Of a stretch of DNA of 7,295 nucleotides, positions 1-5,536 are shown in pieces. Each line of letters begins with the position of its first letter. Position 1 is the first letter of the stretch. The DNA lies in the NCBI GenBank assembly GCA_021827255.1, contig JAKAWO010000153.1:1-7295 (forward strand), in the 5' to 3' direction. This DNA comes from Acidobacteriota bacterium (GTDB lineage: Bacteria; Acidobacteriota; Terriglobia; UBA7540). The notes under the pieces are model-generated. The model was not told the origin of the DNA. It did no database searches and was given only the letters and a program-made list of their open reading frames with translations. Made by a program: the position numbers and the translations under genes.

Positions 1-15
1 AACCTGGCGATCCTC

Positions 16-32
16 GGCGGGCTTGTCCCGCC
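16..32. repeat. Small GC-rich hairpin
   Basis: GGCGGG and CCCGCC form a perfect 6-bp inverted repeat around the 5-base loop CTTGT. No T-run follows on either side, so a classical intrinsic terminator is not supported. It may be the terminator remnant of a gene to the left, or a copy of a short intergenic repeat. Confidence 0.45.
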
Positions 33-290
33 CGCGCCCCCCTCTGCCTGCTCAAGTTATCGCGCAGACCATCTTTCCTGCATTACACCCGAAAAGTCTC
101 ATCCTCAACACCCTTTCCAACCACTTCTACATTCCTCGCGCCGTTCCGCCTTCCATGCCCCAAGGACTTTGACGTGACCGTGTGCGTCGTACGGGCCAGC
201 CTTCTCGCCCAAGACAGGCGGTGGAACATCGCCGCGCCAGCCGGGCCACCCCATCTTTCGACCCCGCTCTGCCTGGAGCGCCGCGTGCGT

Positions 291-319
291 TTGCATGGCG
301 TGCGAAATCGGGATATACT
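291..319 (+). promoter_or_regulatory. Putative sigma-70-type promoter for the phosphatase gene
   Basis: TTGCAT (291-296) and TATACT (314-319) are separated by 17 bp. The -10 box matches TATAAT at five of six positions; the -35 box keeps only the TTG. Transcription would start near 326, about seven bases before the chosen ATG at 333, giving a leaderless or almost leaderless mRNA. This fits the lack of a Shine-Dalgarno sequence before that ATG. The call is by eye from spacing and consensus. Confidence 0.4.
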
Positions 320-332
320 TTGTCGCAGTCTG

Positions 333-2141
333 ATGCCGCCATCCAGGGAGGGGAGTGTTGCGCCCAAAGCCAGGCGCCGTGAAAAAGCGCCGAAGCCGAT
401 CAAGGTTGATCTCGCCCTCCCTTTGACCGAAGTGGTTGAAGACCTCGGCAAGGACTTCACGAGCGCGCTCGACCCATCCGAGGTCATGGCGGCTGTTACC
501 CGTCATCTGGCGGAATGCCGCGGCGTCGCGGTTTGCGCGATCTGGCAAATGGACGGGAACGAGAACCGTCTGGAACTGACGGCATCGTCCGGCAAGGTGG
601 CTGTCCCGCCCCATCTTAAGACGTTCCCCCTCGATGAGACGATCCTCGGCCGTGCGGTTCGGCGCGGCCTGCCGCAACTTTTGACGTCCGAAAAATCGAA
701 CGCGGACGGGCTTCCCGGCTGGGCCCGCCAGCATCGCCTGGGGTTCGTCACCTTCTATCCGCTGGCCAGCGATTCGAAAGTGATCGGCGTCCTGATGGTG
801 GGCTGTTATAAGCCGCCAGCCAAGCCACAACTGACGTTGTTTCTGCACTACTCGAAGCTGGCCTCGCTGGCCCTGCGCGACGCGCGGCTGCTCACCTCCG
901 CTGAGCGCACGCTGACCAAGCTGAGCTTTCTGGTGGAGGCTAGCAAAGCGCTCAATTCGACCCTCGATCTTCCCGAACTTCTTTCCCGCATTCTCGAGGT
1001 GGCCAAGTCGCAGGCGGATGCCGAACGCGGCACCCTGTTCGTGCTGGACGAGAAGGCGAACGAAATCTGGTCGCTGGTGGCCCACGGCCTCGAAAGGCAG
1101 GAAATCCGCCTCCCCATTGGGAAAGGCATTGCCGGCCACGTGGCCCAGACCGGAGAAATCGTCAATATCCCGGACGCTTACGCGGACCCGCGCTTCAACC
1201 CCGAGGTGGACAAGCGGACCGGCTTTACGACTCGCAATATCCTCTGCCTTCCGATTCGCAACAAAACGGGGAAGATCATTGCGGTGCTGCAACTGCTCAA
1301 CAAGCGGCACGGACCTTTCGCCGAAGAAGACGCGGACTTCCTGCTTACGCTTTCCACCCACATCGCCTTGGCGCTCGAGAACGCGCAGCTCCACCAGGCC
1401 TTGCTCGAAAAGGAGCGGCTGGAGAAGGAGATGGCGCTGGCGCGCGGGATCCAGCGCAGCCTTTTGCCGGAGACGACGCCGAACGTGGAGGGCTTAGAGA
1501 TCGCGCTGCTCAACGAGCCTTGCTTTGCCGTGGGGGGCGACTACTACGACTTTCTGAGCCTCGGCTCCGACACGCTGCTGGTCGTCATCGCCGATGTCGA
1601 AGGCAAAGGCGTCGCCTCCGCCCTGGTGATGTCCAATCTGCAGGCGGCGTTGCGCGCCCTCATCCTTCACGTGCACTCGCTCAATGAAATCGTGGAGACG
1701 CTCAATCGGAAACTCCTCATCAACCCCCGGTCCAGAAAATACCTTAGCCTGTTCTTGGGTTTGATTGACCTCAAACGCCGATCCTTGCACTACATCAATT
1801 GCGGACACGTTCCCCCGGTGATCGTCCGGCCGGAGAACCGCTCCGTCCGCCTGACCGAAGGCGGCATGGTCATTGGCCTGTTCGAGAACGCCGAATTCGA
1901 GCGCGGCCAGGAGAATCTCAAGCCCGGCGATGTTCTGGCCCTCTGTACCGACGGCATCACCGAAGCCATGGACGCCGACGATGAAGAGTATGGACTCGAA
2001 CGCCTCATCTCCGCCGTGCAGCGCGTCGCCGCTCAAAAGGCTTCCGAGATTGTGGCGGAGGTGAGCGCCGACGTGGCGCGCTTCTCGCGTCATGGAACCC
2101 ATCTTGATGACAAAGTGATGATTGCCATCAAGGCGCTGTGA
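333..2141 (+). CDS. Two-GAF-domain SpoIIE/RsbU-type protein serine/threonine phosphatase
   Basis: Predicted cytoplasmic signalling phosphatase of 602 residues. Two GAF sensor domains (about 45-185 and 205-352) lead through a charged helical linker (about 350-380, ending IQRSLLPE) into a PP2C/SpoIIE catalytic domain (about 385-602). The metal-site motifs are intact: GGDYYDF (Asp403), DVEGKG (Asp421), CTDGITEA (Asp540) and HLDDK (Asp592/593). Such enzymes usually dephosphorylate an anti-sigma-factor antagonist with a STAS domain in a partner-switching pathway, with GAF ligand binding setting activity; the partner here is unknown and none is encoded in the window. The second GAF carries an NK...F...D signature (Asn323, Lys324, Phe329, Asp333). 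The frame stays open to a GTG at 174, but residues from there look non-coding and the promoter-like pair sits just before ATG 333, so 333 was chosen; ATG 486 would cut into the first GAF. Family call is firm, start is moderate. Confidence 0.92.
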   Translation: MPPSREGSVAPKARRREKAPKPIKVDLALPLTEVVEDLGKDFTSALDPSEVMAAVTRHLAECRGVAVCAIWQMDGNENRLELTASSGKVAVPPHLKTFPLDETILGRAVRRGLPQLLTSEKSNADGLPGWARQHRLGFVTFYPLASDSKVIGVLMVGCYKPPAKPQLTLFLHYSKLASLALRDARLLTSAERTLTKLSFLVEASKALNSTLDLPELLSRILEVAKSQADAERGTLFVLDEKANEIWSLVAHGLERQEIRLPIGKGIAGHVAQTGEIVNIPDAYADPRFNPEVDKRTGFTTRNILCLPIRNKTGKIIAVLQLLNKRHGPFAEEDADFLLTLSTHIALALENAQLHQALLEKERLEKEMALARGIQRSLLPETTPNVEGLEIALLNEPCFAVGGDYYDFLSLGSDTLLVVIADVEGKGVASALVMSNLQAALRALILHVHSLNEIVETLNRKLLINPRSRKYLSLFLGLIDLKRRSLHYINCGHVPPVIVRPENRSVRLTEGGMVIGLFENAEFERGQENLKPGDVLALCTDGITEAMDADDEEYGLERLISAVQRVAAQKASEIVAEVSADVARFSRHGTHLDDKVMIAIKAL

Positions 2142-2212
2142 CGCCGCTCCAAACCCCCGTCACGCCCTTTTCACCCTGAGCCGCACTCACGCACCTGAGC
2201 CTATCCGGTTCC

Positions 2213-2272
2213 GCCGCCCTCGGCGCCCGCGCGTGCCGCGTTCGTCGGCGCGACGCCAGGACCGAGGGCGGC
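2213..2272. terminator. Long inverted repeat between convergent genes, possible bidirectional terminator
   Basis: GCCGCCCTCGG (2213-2223) and CCGAGGGCGGC (2262-2272) are perfect 11-base reverse complements. The 38 bases between them are GC-rich and can fold further. The element sits in the 154-base gap where the phosphatase gene and the mla operon converge, which is where a shared terminator would be expected. No T-run follows the stem on either strand, so a Rho-independent mechanism is not proven; it could instead be a cruciform or a dispersed repeat. Confidence 0.45.
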
Positions 2273-2295
2273 CCCGGCGCGCGTCGCCTTCCAGG

Positions 2296-3372
2296 CTAGA
2301 AGATGTGCAGATGCAGGGTCAGATATTTTTTGGGGTGCTTGCGGAACACGGTCATGAAATCCCGGAGGGATATGGAGGCGGCGCTAAGGTTGTTATACAT
2401 GGTTGGGTCGGTCGAGAGCTTGCCGAGCGTACCCTGACCCTGATCAATGCGCGTGGCGATGACGTCCACTTTTTGCATGGTGTCATTGACGCGATTGTAT
2501 AGTTCCGGATCGGAGGCCAGTTTGCCCAGAGTGCCTTTGCCGCTGTTGATGTTGTTCATGAGCGTGTTGGCGCGCGAACTGACGTTCTTCAAATTGTTGT
2601 AGAGTGTGGGGTCATTGATGAATTTGGCCATGCTGCCGTTGCCGGTCTGGATCTGGCTCACCACTTGATTCAGGTGACTGACGGTGGCTTCAGTCTGGGT
2701 GTAAAGCGATGGGTCGGTGAGCAGTTTGCCGAGGGTTCCTTGGCCGTTCTTGACCCCCGCAATCAGCCCCTGAGCCTCTGCCACCGTGTTGTTCATGCGG
2801 TTGTACAGCGTGGGATCGTTGATGAATTTGCCGATGGTGCCCTTGCCCGATTGAATGGAGGCCGTAATATCGTTGATTTTGGCGGTCAGCACTCGGAGAT
2901 TGGAAATCACGTCGTTGGCGTTCTGAACGACTCGCTTCATGCCGGGCTCGACGTGACCTTGGACGGTTCCTCCATTTTGCAGAACAGGATAGCCGGGTTG
3001 GCCGCGCGTAATGTTCACGTAAGTTTCACCGAGCAGGCCGACGGTTTCCAGCGAGGCCGCGGAGTTCGCCCGAATCTGGTTCTGAAAGGATCGAGCGACG
3101 CGCATATCAATCTCCACCGCGCGATTGGGGTCCTGATAAGGAGAAATGGCGATCCGATTCACGTTTCCGACCGCGATCCCCGCCAGGCGCACCTGGGCGC
3201 CGACGCGAATGTCCCCGGCGCTGGGAAGAAAGGTCTTCAGGGCGTAATGGCGGGTGAGGAATCCGACCTGGCCGCTGATAAAGAAAATGCCCACGGCCAG
3301 GATGATCAAGCTGACGATCACCATGGCGCCGACTCGAAGCTGAGCCCAGGCAACCTGTTTGCGTTGTGGCAT
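2296..3372 (-). CDS. mlaD: MlaD/MCE-family lipid-transport substrate-binding protein with five tandem 34-residue repeats
   Basis: Membrane-anchored periplasmic component of an Mla-type lipid ABC transporter, 358 residues. An N-terminal transmembrane anchor (about 12-34, GAMVIVSLIILAVGIFFISG) is followed by an MCE domain (about 40-145: VRLAGIAVGNV, LLGETYVNI). Instead of a plain helical tail there are five copies of a GxGTLGKL...DPxLYN unit whose first glycines fall at 176, 210, 244, 278 and 312, an exact 34-residue period; the third copy is the most divergent (GNGSMAKF). The end carries FRKHPKKYL. MCE proteins assemble as hexamers on the permease and pass lipids through a central pore; the repeats may extend a periplasmic helical tube (inference). 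The start is firm: GGAGGAA at 3381-3375 lies directly before ATG 3372. It is the last gene of the minus-strand operon, 62 bases after the ATPase gene. The substrate may not be phospholipid. Confidence 0.9.
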   Translation of the reverse strand: MPQRKQVAWAQLRVGAMVIVSLIILAVGIFFISGQVGFLTRHYALKTFLPSAGDIRVGAQVRLAGIAVGNVNRIAISPYQDPNRAVEIDMRVARSFQNQIRANSAASLETVGLLGETYVNITRGQPGYPVLQNGGTVQGHVEPGMKRVVQNANDVISNLRVLTAKINDITASIQSGKGTIGKFINDPTLYNRMNNTVAEAQGLIAGVKNGQGTLGKLLTDPSLYTQTEATVSHLNQVVSQIQTGNGSMAKFINDPTLYNNLKNVSSRANTLMNNINSGKGTLGKLASDPELYNRVNDTMQKVDVIATRIDQGQGTLGKLSTDPTMYNNLSAASISLRDFMTVFRKHPKKYLTLHLHIF

Positions 3373-3374
3373 AG

Positions 3375-3381
3375 TTCCTCC
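3375..3381 (-). promoter_or_regulatory. Strong Shine-Dalgarno site of the mlaD-type gene
   Basis: On the minus strand GGAGGAA is followed by CT and then the ATG at 3372. It is the only strong ribosome site in the operon and fixes this start. The ATPase and permease genes have much weaker sites, so the binding protein, needed in six copies per complex, may be translated more than its partners (inference). Confidence 0.75.
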
Positions 3382-3434
3382 GTTTTGAATCTAATTTCAC
3401 CCCTCCTATTTTAATTCATCCGGCGCGCGAGGAC

Positions 3435-4241
3435 TTAATGAAGGAACTTGCGCAAATAAGAGTCGCCGGTCTCCACGAGCTCTTTGTATGTCCCGAAGAA
3501 ATAGACCGCGCCTTCCCGGAGCACCAAAAAGCAAGTGAGGCATTGCCGCCCTCCTATCGGGCCGCCATTCGGAGGAACGAGCGACTGCGTCTCGGCGGAG
3601 AATCGGAAATTGGAGAGAAAGAAGGCATCCTGCAGACGATGAGTCACCACCACGGAGCTGACCCGCTCGGTATCCCGCAACTTCAGGATCAGGAGGTTGA
3701 TGGTGTGCGCGGTCACGGGATCGAGCCCCCCGGTCGGGGAGTCGTAGAGCATGATGGAGGGCCGGCTGATGGTGGCTCGGGCGATGGCGACGCGCCGCCG
3801 CATTCCGCCGGAAAGTTCAGCCGGCATCTTGTCCAGGGCGGATTCCATATCTACAAAGCGCAGAACCTCCCGGACTCGGCTCATGATTTCGTCCTCATCG
3901 CGGATCCCTTCTTCGCGCAGACGGTAAGCAACGTTATCGTAAACCGAGAGAGAATCGAACAGCGCGCCCTCCTGAAAGACGATCCCCATGCGCCGCCGGA
4001 CCGGATGGAGCTGAGCCTCCGTGAGCCCCGCAATGTCCTGCCCATCAATCCGAATGCGGCCCTCATCGGGCTTGAGCAGGGCCAGCATGGTCTTGAGCAT
4101 GACGGATTTGCCGGAGCCGGTCGCTCCCAGCAGGATCAACGTCTCCCCGTGCATGATCTTGCAGGAGACATCGGCCAGCGCGGGTTTGTCCTCGAAGGAG
4201 AGCCAAACGTGATCCATCTCAATCGCGGGAGTTAGGGCCAT
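3435..4241 (-). CDS. mlaF: MlaF-type ABC transporter ATPase
   Basis: Cytoplasmic ATPase of the Mla-type lipid transporter, 268 residues from ATG 4241. Walker A is GATGSGKS (39-46), the Q-loop VFQEGALFDSL (Gln90), the signature LSGGMRRRVAIARA (143-156), Walker B IMLYD (Asp167), the D-loop GLDP (172-175) and the H-loop VVVTHRLQDAF (His201). The residue after the Walker B aspartate is Ser168 (codon TCC), where the usual catalytic base is glutamate. A Gly/Pro-rich stretch (about 211-235, including PPNGGPIGG) follows the H-loop helix before the last beta strands (FLVLREGAVYFFGT). The frame runs open upstream to 4484, but those 81 residues are Arg-rich, lack domain character and overlap the 3' end of the permease gene, so MALTPAIEM is the better start. 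A second in-frame ATG at 4217 is possible. It lies 101 bases after the permease gene and 62 before the MCE gene. Family assignment is firm. Confidence 0.92.
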   Translation of the reverse strand: MALTPAIEMDHVWLSFEDKPALADVSCKIMHGETLILLGATGSGKSVMLKTMLALLKPDEGRIRIDGQDIAGLTEAQLHPVRRRMGIVFQEGALFDSLSVYDNVAYRLREEGIRDEDEIMSRVREVLRFVDMESALDKMPAELSGGMRRRVAIARATISRPSIMLYDSPTGGLDPVTAHTINLLILKLRDTERVSSVVVTHRLQDAFFLSNFRFSAETQSLVPPNGGPIGGRQCLTCFLVLREGAVYFFGTYKELVETGDSYLRKFLH

Positions 4242-4342
4242 AAGGATACCCAGGGCTCGGCACGGGTCTTGGCGGTGAGTCGGAGCGCATGAGGGCGAGG
4301 TCTTCAAGCCGCCGCCTGCGCGCAGCCGCTGAATCGGGCGCC

Positions 4343-5125
4343 CTAAAAAAAGTGGATGCCTACCATCAGCTTCGTGATAAAGAAGTCCACGAGCAAAATG
4401 AGGACCGACGCAACGACGACAGCCTCCGTCGTGGACCGGCCGACGCCTTCGGTCCCGCCGCGCGTCTTCAGGCCGAAATAGCATCCCACGAGAGCGACGA
4501 TGGCGGCAAAGAAGAACGGTTTCAGGAGTCCTTGTGTGACGTCCTGAAAGTCCAGGGCCTCATAGGCGTTGGTCCAATATTCGGTCGAGGTGAGGTGAGC
4601 GGTCGAGACGCTGACAAAAAAGCCGCCCAGCATCCCGCAGAAATCCGCCAAAACCGTCAGAATCGGGAGGGTCGCCAGAGTAGCGTATAGGCGCGGCGCC
4701 ACGAGCTTGCGGAGCGGGTCCGTCCCCAGGGCGCGCATGGCGTCAATCTGCTCGCTGACCAGCATCGAACCAATTTCTGAAGCGATGCCGGAACTGTTGC
4801 GGCCCGCGACCATCAGCGCCGTCAGAACAGGGCCTAGCTCGCGCACCACCGAGATTGAAACCACCTCCCCAAGAAATGCCACGGAACCAAACGCGCTCAA
4901 CGTACGGTAGCTTTGCAGCGCCAAAACGCCCCCTGTAAAGAACCCTGTCAGCAAGACAATGGGCAACGACCCCACCCCGATCACGTCCATTTGGATGAGC
5001 GTGTCAATCAGGTAGCGAGGCGGCCGCGCGATGCTCCAAATCGAGTTTAGGAGGAGATAGGTGAAGTCCTGGACTGCCAGGACCTTGCGTTTGAGGTAGC
5101 CGTCAATCGAAAGGTCAGCCATCAA
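4343..5125 (-). CDS. mlaE: MlaE-family lipid ABC transporter permease
   Basis: Inner-membrane permease of the Mla-type transporter, about 260 residues, the usual length of the family. The frame starts TTG ATG (5125/5122), so translation begins at one of the two, more likely ATG 5122; no strong ribosome site precedes either. An N-terminal interfacial helix (about 20-40) is followed by hydrophobic segments near 53-72, 95-112, 146-175, 202-220 and 236-256. The family hallmark is present: SEIGSMLVSEQIDAMRALGT (about 116-135), the cytoplasmic coupling region that contacts the ATPase. A TRGGTEGVGRSTTEAVV stretch before the last helix is also typical. It is the first gene of the operon, with a promoter-like pair upstream at 5163-5191. 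MlaE-like subunits dimerise under the MCE hexamer. Known systems move phospholipid in retrograde or anterograde direction; the direction cannot be read from sequence. Confidence 0.93.
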   Translation of the reverse strand: MMADLSIDGYLKRKVLAVQDFTYLLLNSIWSIARPPRYLIDTLIQMDVIGVGSLPIVLLTGFFTGGVLALQSYRTLSAFGSVAFLGEVVSISVVRELGPVLTALMVAGRNSSGIASEIGSMLVSEQIDAMRALGTDPLRKLVAPRLYATLATLPILTVLADFCGMLGGFFVSVSTAHLTSTEYWTNAYEALDFQDVTQGLLKPFFFAAIVALVGCYFGLKTRGGTEGVGRSTTEAVVVASVLILLVDFFITKLMVGIHFF

Positions 5126-5162
5126 TCTGCGAACTTAGATGCCGAAAGACCCCATCTCCCGC

Positions 5163-5191
5163 AATGTACCGGCCTCTCCAAGCCAAGTCAA
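5163..5191 (-). promoter_or_regulatory. Putative sigma-70-type promoter of the mla operon
   Basis: Read on the minus strand, TTGACT (5191-5186) and TACATT (5168-5163) are separated by 17 bp. They match the consensus boxes at five of six and four of six positions. The expected transcription start is near 5156, about 30 bases before the permease start, and all three mla genes lie downstream in one direction. It is the best promoter candidate in the window by spacing and consensus, but has no experimental support. Confidence 0.55.
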
Positions 5192-5262
5192 GCGAACGTC
5201 ACCCATCGGGTGCGCGACATAGGAGTGGGGATTTGATGAGTTTCCTTTTTTGTGGTACGAAG

Positions 5263-5284
5263 CCTAACGTGTATATACGTTAGG
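5263..5284. promoter_or_regulatory. Perfect 8-bp inverted repeat over a putative promoter, candidate operator
   Basis: CCTAACGT (5263-5270) and ACGTTAGG (5277-5284) are exact reverse complements around GTATAT. The centre contains TATATA (5272-5277), which can act as a -10 box with TTGTGG (5250-5255) 16 bp upstream. The repeat ends two bases before the AAGGAGG site of the DUF6788-like gene. It could be an operator for a dimeric regulator, a 5' hairpin masking the ribosome site, or an end structure of the mobile DNA that brought the gene in. Confidence 0.55.
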
Positions 5285-5296
5285 ACAAGGAGGCTT

Positions 5297-5536
5297 ATGC
5301 CAGAAACTCTTCCGCCACAGGAAGCTCGGAGAGCTCAGGTGGTCGAGAGGATCGCGGCTTGGAGGGATTTTCGCCGGGGTTCCATCACCAGCATCACGGG
5401 CCGCTGCGGCAAGGCCAACTGCCGTTGCCATCAGCCGGGGCAATCCGGCCATGGGCCAAATTTTCGGCTGACCCGTAAGGATCAGGGCAAGACGATTTCG
5501 GAGACCTTCTCCAACCCGGCCGCCGGACCGGCATGA
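5297..5536 (+). CDS. DUF6788-like small protein, C-terminally truncated at an RHS junction
   Basis: A 79-residue product from ATG 5297, preceded by AAGGAGG at 5287-5293, so this start is better than the in-frame GTG at 5252, which has no ribosome site. The core, RGSITSITGRCGKANCRCHQ followed by HGPNFRLTRKDQGKT, matches my recollection of the DUF6788 family: small proteins with a CGKxxCxC cluster and an HGP...LTRK...GKT motif, often found beside mobile elements and of unknown function. The cysteine/histidine cluster could bind a metal (inference). Family members normally continue with a further helical region after the GKT motif. Here the likeness stops at about NPAA and the frame ends at once (GPA, stop), where the RHS sequence begins in another frame. 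It is therefore probably a truncated remnant. Its TGA overlaps the next start as ATGA. Confidence 0.7.
   Translation: MPETLPPQEARRAQVVERIAAWRDFRRGSITSITGRCGKANCRCHQPGQSGHGPNFRLTRKDQGKTISETFSNPAAGPA

Larger units (their letters stand above)
1..332. other. Upstream non-coding stretch, no gene supported
   Basis: Both strands were read and no convincing gene was found. Open frames here are either extensions of the frame of the phosphatase gene, with Arg/Cys/Pro-rich sequence unlike a domain, or antisense frames of GC-rich DNA. The stretch holds a small hairpin near its left edge (16-32) and a promoter-like pair at 291-319. Any gene to the left must end before base 1. Confidence 0.6.

Noticed and set aside
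174..332. A 53-residue N-terminal extension of the phosphatase from GTG 174
   Set aside because: No domain or signal peptide, odd composition, and a promoter-like pair lies inside it. Kept only as an alternative start.
105..1394. A 429-codon minus-strand open frame across the phosphatase gene
   Set aside because: It is the antisense of a well-supported GAF/SpoIIE gene; its sequence is Arg/Gly/Gln-rich without any domain. Long antisense frames are expected in GC-rich coding DNA.
1018..1497. A 159-codon plus-strand frame within the phosphatase gene
   Set aside because: It is a frame-shifted shadow with Ser/Arg/Pro-rich sequence inside the conserved second GAF domain.
2338..2847. The spaced repeats in the mlaD-type gene as a CRISPR-like or non-coding tandem array
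   Set aside because: The period is a multiple of three (102 bases), conservation is at protein level and third bases vary, so these are protein repeats.
2665..3414. A 249-codon plus-strand open frame opposite the mlaD-type gene
   Set aside because: The opposite strand has a clear MCE domain, membrane anchor, regular repeats and a strong ribosome site; this frame has none of these.
4242..4484. An 81-residue N-terminal extension of the ATPase
   Set aside because: It is Arg-rich, lacks family likeness and overlaps the permease gene by over 140 bases; the ABC domain starts properly after ATG 4241.
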